Assembly: GCA_004554085.1 (NCBI GenBank)
Contig: SFNY01000001.1
Location: 13,221-77,220, forward strand
Reading direction: 5' to 3'
DNA from: Clostridiales bacterium
Lineage (GTDB): Bacteria > Bacillota > Clostridia > Christensenellales > Aristaeellaceae
Length of the DNA stretch: 64,000 bases
Positions within the stretch are counted from its first letter, which is position 1. Every line of letters begins with the position of its first letter. This document shows positions 17,822-26,022 of this stretch, piece after piece. The notes beneath the pieces are model-generated. The model was not told the DNA's origin. It did not search any database and saw only the letters and a list, made by a program, of their open reading frames with translations. Made by a program: the position numbers and the translations under genes.

Positions 17822-17833
17822 GGAGGCGCATCC

Positions 17834-19036
17834 ATGGAAATCAACAAGAACACCGGCATGCAGTACCGCCCCGGCGCGGGCGGGGATCAGCTGTCCGTGC
17901 TGGGCTACGGCTGCATGCGCTTTACCAAGAAGGGCGGCGCCGTCGATCTGGACAAGGCCGGGCGCGAGCTGATGGCTGCCATCGACGGCGGCGTGAACTA
18001 CCTGGACACCGCCTACATCTATTCCGGCAACGAGGTCGCCGTGGGCAAGATTCTGGAGAAGTACAGCGCCCGCGACCGGGTGTATCTGGCCACGAAGCTG
18101 CCGCAGTACCTCATCAAGTCCCGCGCGGGGGTGGAGCGCACCTTCCGCGAGGAGCTGAGCCGCCTGCGCACCGACCACATCGACTACTACCTCATGCACA
18201 TGATCACCGACGTGGCCTCCTGGCACAAGCTGGAATCTCTGGGCATCCGGGAGTGGATCGCCGAGAAGAAGCAGGCGGGTGAGATCCGGCACATCGGCTT
18301 CTCCTTCCATGGCAACACCGACATGTTTTTGCAGATCCTGAACGCCTACGACTGGGACTTCTGCCAGATCCAGTACAACTACATGGACGAGCACAGTCAG
18401 GCGGGACGGCGCGGTCTGGAGGCTGCGCAGGCGAAGGGTATTCCGGTGATCATCATGGAGCCGCTGCGTGGCGGACGGCTGGTGAACCTGCTGCCGAAGG
18501 CCGCGCAGGCCCGCATCGCGGCACATCCGCACGGATGGACGGCGGCGCAGTGGGGCCTGAACTGGCTGTGGGACCAGCGCGGCGTGACCTGCGTGCTCTC
18601 CGGCATGAACAGCATGGAGATGGTTGAGGAGAACCTGCGCGCGGCCTGTGATTCCCGCGCGGGGAGCTTTACGGCGGAGGACTTCGACTTCATCGATGGA
18701 CTCAGAAAGGAGATCAATGCCAGCGTGCGCGTGGGCTGCACCGGCTGCGGCTACTGCATGCCCTGCCCTCAGGGCGTGGACATCCCCGGCAGCTTCCGCT
18801 GCCTGAACGAGATCGCCATCGACGGCAGGAAAAAGGCCACCAAGGAGTACTGGCAGGTGACCGCCGTGCGCAAGGTGCCCGGCAGCGCCTCACGCTGCAT
18901 CGGCTGCGGCAAGTGCGAACGCCACTGTCCCCAGCAGATTCCCATCCGGGAGATGCTAAAGGTCGCGGCGAAGGAGCTGGAGACCCCCTTCTACAAGATC
19001 GGCCGCTGGGCCATGCAGGTCTGGAAGCCGTGGTAA
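17834..19036 (+). CDS. Aldo/keto reductase with C-terminal 2x[4Fe-4S] ferredoxin domain
   Basis: A 400-residue oxidoreductase. The N-terminal TIM barrel has the aldo/keto reductase landmarks: LGYGCMRF, NYLDTAYIYSGNE with the catalytic Asp and Tyr, LATKLP with the Lys, and YLMHMI with the His. The C-terminal region adds two cluster motifs, CTGCGYCMPCP and CIGCGKCERHCP, so electrons probably arrive from or leave to ferredoxin rather than NADPH alone. This type is common in strict anaerobes; substrates are unknown. A perfect AAGGAGG site precedes the ATG. It lies directly behind a MATE pump and ends at a repeat-filled gap. Confidence 0.93.
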   Translation: MEINKNTGMQYRPGAGGDQLSVLGYGCMRFTKKGGAVDLDKAGRELMAAIDGGVNYLDTAYIYSGNEVAVGKILEKYSARDRVYLATKLPQYLIKSRAGVERTFREELSRLRTDHIDYYLMHMITDVASWHKLESLGIREWIAEKKQAGEIRHIGFSFHGNTDMFLQILNAYDWDFCQIQYNYMDEHSQAGRRGLEAAQAKGIPVIIMEPLRGGRLVNLLPKAAQARIAAHPHGWTAAQWGLNWLWDQRGVTCVLSGMNSMEMVEENLRAACDSRAGSFTAEDFDFIDGLRKEINASVRVGCTGCGYCMPCPQGVDIPGSFRCLNEIAIDGRKKATKEYWQVTAVRKVPGSASRCIGCGKCERHCPQQIPIREMLKVAAKELETPFYKIGRWAMQVWKPW

Positions 19037-19041
19037 ATGCG

Positions 19042-19250
19042 GCGAGCCGCCGGCAGGCAGGGCCTGCTGCCACATTGCTTCGCGGTTTCGGCGAACGAGT
19101 CCCTATCCCCATAGATCAGAGGGATAGGGACTCTGTGTTGCTTTCCGATTGAAATTTCAGCCGATTACACGAAATTCGACCCGGCAGGAATGGGTCGAAT
19201 TTCTTACGTCCGGCTTTAAAAATACTTTGGCGAGCCGCCGCTGGCGGGAT
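19042..19250 (+). repeat. Two-hairpin intergenic element, copy 2
   Basis: A GGCGAGCCGCCGG head (19042-19096) is followed by hairpin 1, pairing GAGTCCCTATCCC with GGGATAGGGACTC (19097-19133), loop CATAGATCAGA. Hairpin 2 pairs GAAATTCGACCC with GGGTCGAATTTC (19171-19203), loop GGCAGGAAT, then TTACGTCCGG. The 350-base gap up to 19386 holds this element and three short GC hairpins. Confidence 0.75.
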
Positions 19251-19270
19251 GTGGGCATCCCGCCCTACGG
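19243..19270. repeat. GGCGGGAT/ATCCCGCC hairpin repeat, copy 3
   Basis: GGCGGGATGTGGGCATCCCG followed by CCCTACGG, a sequence variant with compensating changes in both arms. Confidence 0.7.
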
Positions 19271-19316
19271 CGATTTGGGGTTTGTCGCAAGGCATTTTCT
19301 CCATTTCGGTGATCCG

Positions 19317-19378
19317 GCGGGATGAGGGCATCCCGCCCTACTCCTCATAGACGTAGGGCGGGGTGACTTCACCCCGCC
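19317..19378. repeat. Two short GC hairpin repeats in opposite orientation, copies 4 and 5
   Basis: Copy 4 (19317-19341) is GCGGGATGAGGGCATCCCGC with CCTAC. Copy 5 (19351-19378) is the reverse orientation, GTAGGGCGGGGTGACTTCAC followed by CCCGCC. Together they form a larger imperfect palindrome at the 3' end of the YdcF gene. Confidence 0.7.
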
Positions 19379-19386
19379 GAATCGCA

Positions 19387-20160
19387 TCAAAACGTCAGAT
19401 TGCCGCGGAGAGTTTCATACACCACGCCCACGAATTCCCGCATCAGGTAGTGCGGCAGGGAGAGCATCGTGGTGGCCACGGGAACGCCGTGCACGTCCTC
19501 CCAGCCCTGGTTGCGGGCAAGCGCCAGCGCGCGGAAGATGTGGAAGTTGTTGGTCACGAGGCCCACGCTTGCGCCCTCGGGGATCAGAGATCGGCTGTTG
19601 CGCAGGTTCGCGGCGGTGTCGGTGGACTGCTCCTCCAGAATCAGCCGCGCGGGGTCGATTCCGGCGGCAAGCATGTTCTCGTACATGCACCGGGCCTCGC
19701 TGATCTCCTCGCCGCTGCCCTGACCGCCCGAGAGCACGACGATGGTTCCCGGATTGTCCCGCAGGTACTCCACGCCCACCCGAATGCGGTTGCGCAGGCT
19801 GCCGCTGGGCACGGTTCCGTTCACCCGCGCGCCCAGCACCACGATGTAATTCAGGCCCTGCTCGGGTTCCATCATGCCGCCGCAGAGGATCACGCCCTCC
19901 ACGGTGAGAAAAAACGCCAGCGCCAGACAGAACAGAATCCGCAGCGCGCGCAGCAGTTTCCTATGGCGCGGATACCTTCCGCTCTTCTCCACCTGCCGCC
20001 AGTAGAGGTAGCGCGCGATGCACAGAATGCCTCCGAGCAGCCACAGAAATTGCAGCGACTGTCCGAAGCGCACAAAGACGCCCAGCGCGAGGTAGTAGGC
20101 AATCATGGCGATTCCGAGAAGCAAAATCAGGCGGTTGACGATTCGTCCACACTTTTTCAT
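19387..20160 (-). CDS. YdcF/SanA-like DUF218 membrane protein
   Basis: A 257-residue protein with three N-terminal membrane helices (about 8-28, 34-52 and 70-92) and a C-terminal DUF218 domain. The domain carries YIVVLGARVNGTVPSGSLRNRI, VVLSGGQGSGEEISEA, EEQSTDTAANLRNS and TNNFHIFRALALAR, the usual DUF218 signatures. Relatives (ElyC, SanA, YdcF) take part in envelope or vancomycin-resistance functions, and the exact role here is unknown. AAAGGA precedes the ATG. The gene lies downstream of the FGGY kinase but is separated from it by a terminator. Confidence 0.85.
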   Translation of the reverse strand: MKKCGRIVNRLILLLGIAMIAYYLALGVFVRFGQSLQFLWLLGGILCIARYLYWRQVEKSGRYPRHRKLLRALRILFCLALAFFLTVEGVILCGGMMEPEQGLNYIVVLGARVNGTVPSGSLRNRIRVGVEYLRDNPGTIVVLSGGQGSGEEISEARCMYENMLAAGIDPARLILEEQSTDTAANLRNSRSLIPEGASVGLVTNNFHIFRALALARNQGWEDVHGVPVATTMLSLPHYLMREFVGVVYETLRGNLTF

Positions 20161-20180
20161 CTGTAATGCATCCTTTCACA

Positions 20181-20213
20181 GAAAGGGGGAGCCTGCCGAA
20201 AGGCAAGCTCCCC
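20181..20213 (-). terminator. Terminator after the FGGY kinase
   Basis: On the minus strand GGGGAGC...TGCC, a loop, then GGCA...GCTCCCC, followed by CTTTC. Confidence 0.75.
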
Positions 20214-20264
20214 TCCTGTTATTTCGACGCATTTTGCGCCGGATTGGTTCCAATTCAATGGAAA

Positions 20265-21842
20265 TTACTTCAGCGTCTCCACGGCGGCGCGCTCGGCGGG
20301 CAGCATGGCCACGTAGCGCTCCATGAACTTCGCAAAGCCCGCAACGTCCACCGGATCGGGCTCCAGCGTGACGCTCTTCATGCCTGCGAACACCTTGTCC
20401 TGCAGGTAGGCCTCCAGGGTCTCGCCCTCGGCTTGATTCACCATGTAGGAAGCCAGCAGCGCGATGCCCCATGCGCCGCCCTCGCCCGCAGTCTCCATCA
20501 CGGAAACCGGCGCGTTGAACGCAGCTGCGGTGAGCTTCTGGCCGACGTCCTTGGTCTTGTACAGTCCGCCGTGGCCCAGCATGCGATCCACCTTCACGCC
20601 CTCGGCGTCCAGGATGTTCTGGCCCAGCTTGATCGCGCCCAGTGCGGAGAACACGATGGCGCGGGCGAAGTTGCCTAGGGTGAAGTTCGCGTCGGGGGTG
20701 CGCGCCATCAGCGGACGGCCCTCCTCGAAGCCGGTGATGTGCTCGCCGGAGAAGTAGCCGTAGGTCATCACGCCGCCGCAATCGGGATCGGCGGTCAGCG
20801 CACCGTTCAGGATCGCGCCGTAGAGGGTGTTGCCATCGATGTTCGCGCCGATGGCCTTCGCAAACTCATTGAACACGCCGGCCCAGGCGTTCAGATCGGA
20901 GGTGCAGTTGTTGCAGTGCACCATGGCCACCAGGCTGCCGGAGGGCGTGGTCACCAGGTCGATCTCCGGGTGCACGTCCTTGAGGGGCTGCTCCAGAACC
21001 ACCATGGAGAACACGGAGGTGCCCGCGGAGATGTTGCCGGTGCGCTGGGCCACGGAGTTGGTGGCGGTCATGCCGGTGCCGGCGTCGCCCTCAGGCGGGC
21101 ACAGCGGAATGCCGGCCTCCAGATCGCCCGCGGGATCCAGCAGCTTCGCGCCCTCGGCGGTCAGCGTGCCCGCATCCTGACCCGCGCACAGCACCTGGGG
21201 CAGAATGTCCTTCAGCTTCCAGGCAAAGCCCTTGGGGGCGACCAGCGCGTCGAACTTCTCGATCATCTCGGGGATGTAATCCTTGGTCGCGGGGTCGATG
21301 GGGAACATGCCGGAGGCATCGCCCACGCCCAGCACCTTGCGGCCGGTGAGGATCCAGTGGATGTAGCCCGCCAGCGTGGTGAAGTAGGTCACGTCCTTCA
21401 CGTGCTCCTCGCCGTTGAGGATCGCCTGATACAGATGGGCGATGCTCCAGCGCTGGGGGATGTTGTAGTGGAACAGCTCGGTAAGCGCCGCCGCCGCCTC
21501 GCCGGTGATGGTGTTGCGCCAGGTGCGGAAGGGCACCAGCAGCTTGTCGTCCTTGTCAAAGGCCATGTAGCCGTGCATCATCGCACTGAAGCCGATGGCG
21601 GCAACCTTGGTAAGCGTCACGCCGCACTTCTCCTGCACGTCCTTCTTCAGCTTGGCGTAGCAATCCTGCAGGCCCGCATGAATGGCCTCCAGGCTGTAGG
21701 TCCACACGCCGTCCAGCAGCTGGTTCTCCCAGCCGTGGGAGCCGAACGCCACGGGCACATGGTTTTCGTCGATCAGAACGGCCTTGATGTTGGTGGAACC
21801 GAACTCAATGCCGATGACTGCCTTTTCCAGATTCAGAGCCAT
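20265..21842 (-). CDS. FGGY-family carbohydrate kinase (pentulokinase-like)
   Basis: A 525-residue sugar kinase of the FGGY family, which phosphorylates pentuloses, polyols or related sugars. The N-terminal ATPase fold starts AVIGIEFGSTNIKAVLIDE with phosphate loop residues, and the substrate region is GFSAMMHGYMAFDKDDKLL. The second domain carries AGTSVFSMVVLEQPL, NNCTSDLNAWAGVFNEF and the C-terminal MLGHGGLYKTKDVGQKLTAAAF. I start at 21842 where GGGAGGATGA lies upstream; a longer in-frame start exists at 21953 but has no site. The exact sugar is not predictable. The D-allulose epimerase at 37563 and the isomerase-like gene at 33267 hint at rare-ketose use. Confidence 0.9.
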   Translation of the reverse strand: MALNLEKAVIGIEFGSTNIKAVLIDENHVPVAFGSHGWENQLLDGVWTYSLEAIHAGLQDCYAKLKKDVQEKCGVTLTKVAAIGFSAMMHGYMAFDKDDKLLVPFRTWRNTITGEAAAALTELFHYNIPQRWSIAHLYQAILNGEEHVKDVTYFTTLAGYIHWILTGRKVLGVGDASGMFPIDPATKDYIPEMIEKFDALVAPKGFAWKLKDILPQVLCAGQDAGTLTAEGAKLLDPAGDLEAGIPLCPPEGDAGTGMTATNSVAQRTGNISAGTSVFSMVVLEQPLKDVHPEIDLVTTPSGSLVAMVHCNNCTSDLNAWAGVFNEFAKAIGANIDGNTLYGAILNGALTADPDCGGVMTYGYFSGEHITGFEEGRPLMARTPDANFTLGNFARAIVFSALGAIKLGQNILDAEGVKVDRMLGHGGLYKTKDVGQKLTAAAFNAPVSVMETAGEGGAWGIALLASYMVNQAEGETLEAYLQDKVFAGMKSVTLEPDPVDVAGFAKFMERYVAMLPAERAAVETLK

Positions 21843-21890
21843 AAAAATCATCCTCCCATTTGAAGCATGGTTTGCAAAGTTGCTGGAATA

Positions 21891-21919
21891 ATTATAACAT
21901 ACATCTCGGGGTTTGTCTT
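21891..21919 (-). promoter_or_regulatory. Promoter for the FGGY kinase
   Basis: On the minus strand, AAGACA (21914-21919) and TATAAT (21891-21896) are 17 bases apart. Confidence 0.65.
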
Positions 21920-21921
21920 GC

Positions 21922-22545
21922 CTATACACAAGATTTTCTTTCGATTTCCGCAATCTTTGTCCAGATGCGCTCCAGAAATTCGCCCATCACGTAGAACAGC
22001 GTCTCGAAGCGCAGATAGGAAAGCGCGTTGTCGTCCCAGAGGAAGCGCACCGACGGCGGAAACTCCTCGTCGCCCTCCCAGAACTGGAACACCGCGTAGA
22101 AGCCGGGGAACACCTCGAAGGTGCAGGCGGCGTCGCCCTGGGGAAAGGGGGCCAGGGCGACGCCCTCCAGCGCACGCTTCAGCGCCGGAATGTGCTCCTG
22201 AATGCGGTCGGCGTGGCGCTGGTGAAAGCTGGAAGCGCTGGGATTGCTCTGTCCGGTATGCTTGAGCGCGTTGACCGCGCGCCAGCGGCCGCTCATGCCC
22301 GGAAGAACGTTGTCCCGGCAGAGGTAATCGAAGATGCTCAGGGATGCGTTGAACCCGGCGGGGCGCTGCGCATCCAGATTCTCCACGGCCGCCGTACTTC
22401 GGTCGATGCGGTGGCGCTGGCCCAGGTAGCGCAGGTACAGATATTGATCGTCCGACTCCAGATGATAGCGCCGGATCATCTCCCCCTGATCCCAGGTAAG
22501 AAACAGGCGCTGCCCCAGCGCCAGCATCTGATCGTAGTTGCTCAT
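21922..22545 (-). CDS. DUF3786 domain protein
   Basis: A 207-residue soluble protein matching DUF3786, a family of unknown function common in anaerobic Clostridia and corrinoid-using bacteria. Recognisable parts are the N-terminal RYHLESDDQYLYLRYLG, SIFDYLCRDN, the ALAPFPQGDAACTFEVFPGF stretch (residues about 139-156), and FWEGDEEFPPSVRFLWDDN followed by FETLFYVMGEFLERI. The repeated aromatic/acidic segments are the family hallmark. GGAGGGAGAG precedes the ATG at 22545. It lies between the ABC operon terminator and the kinase promoter, so it is probably its own unit. Confidence 0.8.
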   Translation of the reverse strand: MSNYDQMLALGQRLFLTWDQGEMIRRYHLESDDQYLYLRYLGQRHRIDRSTAAVENLDAQRPAGFNASLSIFDYLCRDNVLPGMSGRWRAVNALKHTGQSNPSASSFHQRHADRIQEHIPALKRALEGVALAPFPQGDAACTFEVFPGFYAVFQFWEGDEEFPPSVRFLWDDNALSYLRFETLFYVMGEFLERIWTKIAEIERKSCV

Positions 22546-22568
22546 GCGTCTCTCCCTCCCTGCATGTG

Positions 22569-22610
22569 AAAAGGGCCGTCTCAAAACAATTCGTCGTATT
22601 GAGACAGCCC
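22569..22610 (-). terminator. Terminator after the ABC importer operon
   Basis: On the minus strand GGGCTGTCTCAA and TTGAGACGGCCC pair, followed by TTTTCAC. A related imperfect GTCTCAAA/TTTGGGAC hairpin precedes it at about 22660-22698. Confidence 0.8.
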
Positions 22611-22620
22611 CACAATGCTT

Positions 22621-22648
22621 GCGGCGGGGTGATGGCACCCCGCCCTAC
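22621..22648. repeat. GGCGGGGTG/CACCCCGCC hairpin repeat, copy 6
   Basis: GCGGGGTGATGGCACCCCGC followed by CCTAC, lying between two terminator-like hairpins. Confidence 0.75.
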
Positions 22649-22709
22649 ATCTGTTAGAGGATTGTCCCAAAGCACTTTCTCGTTTTGAGACAGTCCCCTT
22701 CGGTGAAAA

Positions 22710-23504
22710 TTAACCCAGCAGCGCGCGGTCGTTGACGAACTCGTCGCCGCTGGCCTTGGCAAACTGCTCCAGCAGCATCTCGACGGTGAGGTGCTTCTTC
22801 TGCTCGCCCTTGATGTCCAGAATCACGCGGCCCTCGTGCATCATGATGAGACGGTTGCCGTAGGCGATGGCGTCCTTCATGTTGTGGGTAACCATCATGG
22901 TCATCAGGTGGTTCTCCTCGACGATCTGCCGGGAGAGCTGGAGCACCTTCGCGGCCGTGCGGGGATCCAGCGCGGCGGTGTGCTCGTCCAGCAGCAGGAG
23001 CTTCGGCTTCTTCAGCGTGGCCATCAGCAGGGTCAGCGCCTGGCGCTGTCCGCCGGAGAGCAAGCCCACCTTGGTGGTCATGCGATCCTCCAGGCCCAGG
23101 CCCAGGGTCTTAAGCTTCTCGCGGTAGCCCTCGCGCTCGGCCTTGGTGATGCCCGCGCGCAGGGTGCGCTTCTGACCGCGGCGCGCAGCCAGCGCAAGGT
23201 TCTCCTCGATCTGCATGGTGGCGGCGGTGCCGGTCATGGGATCCTGGAACACGCGGCCCAGCAGGTTTGCGCGACGATGCTCGGAGAGGTTGGTCACGTC
23301 CACGCCATCGATGACAATCTTGCCCTCGTCCACCGGCCACACGCCGGCGATGGCGTTCAGGATGGTGGACTTGCCCGCGCCGTTGCCGCCGATGACGGTC
23401 ACGAAGTCGCCGTCCTCCAGGTGGAGGTTCACGCCGTTGAGCGCGACCTTCTCATTGACGGTCTTGGCGTTGAAGGTCTTGCGGATGTCGATCAGGTCAA
23501 GCAT
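22710..23504 (-). CDS. ABC importer ATPase (TrpXYZ type)
   Basis: A 264-residue ABC ATPase. It has Walker A GGNGAGKST, the Q-loop VFQDPMTGTA, signature LSGGQRQAL and Walker B LLLLDEHTAALDP, with the H-loop in MMVTHNM. The sequence type (COG1101-like) goes with the permease and binding protein just upstream, together resembling importers of aromatic amino acids. In this family the Walker B aspartate is followed by EH rather than EP, as seen here. GGGAGG precedes the ATG. It overlaps the permease gene by eight bases. Terminators follow. Confidence 0.92.
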   Translation of the reverse strand: MLDLIDIRKTFNAKTVNEKVALNGVNLHLEDGDFVTVIGGNGAGKSTILNAIAGVWPVDEGKIVIDGVDVTNLSEHRRANLLGRVFQDPMTGTAATMQIEENLALAARRGQKRTLRAGITKAEREGYREKLKTLGLGLEDRMTTKVGLLSGGQRQALTLLMATLKKPKLLLLDEHTAALDPRTAAKVLQLSRQIVEENHLMTMMVTHNMKDAIAYGNRLIMMHEGRVILDIKGEQKKHLTVEMLLEQFAKASGDEFVNDRALLG

Positions 23505-24411
23505 GCTTGCGGCCTCCCTTCATGCGGATCTTGCCCTTCCAGTAGGGGATCGCCAGGAACAGTGCGACGATCAGCGCGGAGAGGAGCTTGAGCAGGTTCG
23601 TGTCGAGGCCCAGCCACAGCACGATCTGGATGACGATGTAGTAGATCACCGCGCCCAGCGCCACGGCAAACAGCTTCAGCGCGAAGTTGCGGAAGAGCTT
23701 GCCGAAGATCACGTCGCTGATGATGACCGCAGCCAGGCCGATGACGATGGCGCCGCGGCCCATGTTCACGTCCACGAAGCCCTGATAGTGGGAGTACATG
23801 GCGGAGGCCAGCGCCACGATGCCGTTGGCGATCATCAGGCCCAGAATCTTGCAGAAATTGGTGTTGATGCCCTGTGCGCGGGCCATTGCGGCGTTTGCGC
23901 CGGTGGCGCGCAGCGAACAGCCCAGCTCGGTTCCGAAGAACCAGTACAGCACGCCGATGAGCACTGCGATCACGATGATCGTGATGAAGATCGGGTTGCG
24001 CACGGACAGCTCCTTGACGTAGCGGGAGCTGACGATCAGATCGTACTTCGTCACGCTGACCGCCTGGTTGGCCTTGCCCTGCATGATGGTCAGGTTGATG
24101 GAGTACAGCGACAGCTGCGTCAGGATGCCGGCGAGGATGGGCGGAATGCCCATGGCCGTGTGGAACAGGCCCGTCGCCAGACCGGCCAGCATGCCCGCAA
24201 TGATGGCGCAGAGCAGCGCGATCCAGACGTTCACACCCTGCATCATCAGCATGATGCACACCGCGCCGCCCGTGGCCATCGTGCCGTCCACGGTCAGGTC
24301 GGAATAGTCAAGAACTTTATAGGTAATGAAGAGACCGATCGCCATGATGCCCCAGATGAGTCCCTGCGCGATTGCGCCGGGCATGGCGTTGAGCAGTGTC
24401 GTGAAATTCAA
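23497..24411 (-). CDS. ABC importer permease (TrpXYZ type)
   Basis: A 304-residue permease with about eight to nine membrane helices, similar in layout to branched-chain amino-acid (LivH) permeases and to the COG4120 group. Visible parts include IWGIMAIGLFITYKVLDYSDLTVDG near the N-terminus and TGANAAMARAQGINTNF, the cytoplasmic coupling loop. The first codon is TTG, with GGGGGAAG seven bases upstream; no ATG fits. The gene overlaps the ATPase gene by eight bases and follows the binding protein by 74 bases. It is controlled by the T-box leader upstream. Confidence 0.9.
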   Translation of the reverse strand: MNFTTLLNAMPGAIAQGLIWGIMAIGLFITYKVLDYSDLTVDGTMATGGAVCIMLMMQGVNVWIALLCAIIAGMLAGLATGLFHTAMGIPPILAGILTQLSLYSINLTIMQGKANQAVSVTKYDLIVSSRYVKELSVRNPIFITIIVIAVLIGVLYWFFGTELGCSLRATGANAAMARAQGINTNFCKILGLMIANGIVALASAMYSHYQGFVDVNMGRGAIVIGLAAVIISDVIFGKLFRNFALKLFAVALGAVIYYIVIQIVLWLGLDTNLLKLLSALIVALFLAIPYWKGKIRMKGGRKHA

Positions 24412-24485
24412 GTTTCTTCCCCCAAATGAAAATTATGTGAAAAGAACAGTGGGTTGACCACTGTTCTTTTCGGGAACAGAATGGA

Positions 24486-25427
24486 TTAGCCGATGGCGAC
24501 GTAGTCCTCGGGAACGGTCACGCCCAGGATCTCGCACAGCTCCGCATTGTACTCCTTGGTGAACTTGGGAGCGTACTGGACGGGCATGGTGGAGACGTCC
24601 GCGCCGTTGACCAGGATCTCGTAGGCCATTTCGCCGGTGGCATAGCCGATGTCATAGTAGCTGATGGACAGGGTGGCAACGCCGCAACCGGAGCAGATGC
24701 CTTCCTCGCCGGCGACAACCGGGATGCCCGCGGGCTCAACCACGTTGCGGATGGCTTCGGTGCAGGAGGCGGCGGTGTTGTCGGTGGGGATGTAAATCAC
24801 TTCGCTGGTCGCGCAGGCGTTGGTGGTGACGGAGGCGACGTCGTTGGAGTCGGTGAAGGCGTACTCGGTGCAGTTGTAGCCCATCTCGGTCAGATAGCCC
24901 TTGATGACGTTGATCTGATAGACAGAGTTGGCCTCGGCGGAGCAGTAGATCAGGCCGACTTCCTTGGCGTCCGGGAACAGCTCCTGAATCATCGCAGCCT
25001 GGCCGTCCAGGGGAGCGAGGTCGGAGGTGCCGGAGATGTTGATGCCGGTGGTGCCGGTCCAGTCCGCGATGTCCAGGGCGGTGGCATAGTCGGTGACGGA
25101 GGTGCCCAGGATCGGGATGTCTGCGGTGCCGGCCTGCGCAGCCTGCAGCGCGGGGGTGGCGTTGGCCATGATCAGGTCCACTTCCTCAGCGATGAGGGAG
25201 TTGATGATGGTGATGCAGGTGGCGGAATCGCCGGAGGCGTTCTGCTCATCGAAGGTGACGGAATCGCCCAGCTTCTCGGTCAGAGCATCGCGGAAGCCCT
25301 GGGTGGCGGCGTCCAGCGCGGGGTGCTGCACCAGCTGGCAAATGCCGACGGTGTAGGTCTCCTCTGCCATTGCCGGCAGAGCGAGCACGATCATCAGAGC
25401 GACCATGATTGCAAGAATCTTTTTCAT
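24486..25427 (-). CDS. ABC importer substrate-binding protein (PF04392 / TrpX type)
   Basis: A 313-residue exported binding protein of the COG2984 family. A signal peptide ends LALPAMAEETY, predicted cut AMA-EE. The mature chain shows VGICQLVQHPALDAATQGFRDAL and the two-lobed pattern SLIAEEVDLIMANATPALQAA, PILGTSVTDY, EVGLIYCSAEANS and AATLSISYYDIGYATGEMA-like residues. There is no lipobox Cys at the signal cut. The leader RNA just upstream is a T-box with a Phe-like specifier, so phenylalanine or another aromatic amino acid is the best-guess ligand. A GGAGGAAC site precedes the ATG. The fold is certain, the ligand is inferred. Confidence 0.9.
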   Translation of the reverse strand: MKKILAIMVALMIVLALPAMAEETYTVGICQLVQHPALDAATQGFRDALTEKLGDSVTFDEQNASGDSATCITIINSLIAEEVDLIMANATPALQAAQAGTADIPILGTSVTDYATALDIADWTGTTGINISGTSDLAPLDGQAAMIQELFPDAKEVGLIYCSAEANSVYQINVIKGYLTEMGYNCTEYAFTDSNDVASVTTNACATSEVIYIPTDNTAASCTEAIRNVVEPAGIPVVAGEEGICSGCGVATLSISYYDIGYATGEMAYEILVNGADVSTMPVQYAPKFTKEYNAELCEILGVTVPEDYVAIG

Positions 25428-25804
25428 GTGTTGTTCCTCCTAAATTTTTTTGTCTCCTGGGGGAACGGCTTCCCCGACGGAAACATAAACGCCCCCGGCA
25501 TACTTTCGCATGCAGAGGGCGTAAATCACGCGGTACCACCTCAGTTTGCCCGAACCTCGCGGTTCAAGCCTCAGGGACAGCCTTCACTGTCGGCTTCTGT
25601 AACGGGAAGCCCCCGGCAGCACCTACGCAGCGGCCCTCGCCGCCTTCAGCGCCCGGCTTCCGGGATGAATTCCCCCGTCTCGCGGATGCCTCCCTTCCAG
25701 CGCGCCGGAGGCTCTCTGAAATCCGCGGCGCGACAGGCTACTTGTTCCCGGTCATCGCCTTTTCGTTTTCCCGAAATCATTTCGGGGGTAAACACTGTAA
25801 TAAT
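25428..25804 (-). promoter_or_regulatory. T-box riboswitch leader, specifier UUC (Phe)
   Basis: Read on the minus strand, Stem I begins GGCGATGACCGGGAACAAG, with the AGUA-type motif and a distal CAGAGAG loop. The return strand carries GGGGGAATTCATCCCGG. Its lower helix CCGGGA/TCCCGG leaves GAA-TTC-A in the specifier loop, so the codon is UUC (25667-25669). The T-box core AGGTGGTACCGCG lies at 25529-25541; its UGGU would pair with an ACCA tRNA end, consistent with discriminator base A. A strong terminator follows (25489-25522). Uncharged tRNA-Phe would favour read-through into the ABC importer genes. Confidence 0.88.
25489..25522 (-). terminator. T-box terminator
   Basis: ACGCCC...GCATGC, loop GAAA, then GTATGC...GGGCGT pair with one internal mismatch, followed by TTATGTTT. 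It competes with the antiterminator formed by the T-box core. Confidence 0.88.
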
Positions 25805-25810
25805 GAGAAA

Positions 25811-25839
25811 ATTATAACCAGATTCCCGCCGTCTGTCAA
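25811..25839 (-). promoter_or_regulatory. Consensus promoter of the T-box operon
   Basis: On the minus strand, perfect TTGACA (25834-25839) and perfect TATAAT (25811-25816) are 17 bases apart. Such a strong promoter is expected where control is by attenuation. Confidence 0.9.
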
Positions 25840-25906
25840 GTGGAAATGATGTTAAAACCGCGTGAATCTTAACACACCGTAAATTTTCCGCTTGTGCGCG
25901 CAGGAA

Positions 25907-25935
25907 TTGCAAAGCGGGCGCGGACGTGCTATACT
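25907..25935 (+). promoter_or_regulatory. Promoter for the DUF89 gene
   Basis: TTGCAA (25907-25912) and TATACT (25930-25935) are 17 bases apart. Confidence 0.65.
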
Positions 25936-26022
25936 GGTAGCGTCCGTGCCGGGAATATTTCCGCGCGGAATGCGGGGATACAAACGAGCTGCGGAGCTCC
26001 GCAGTGGAAGCGAGGTATGCAA

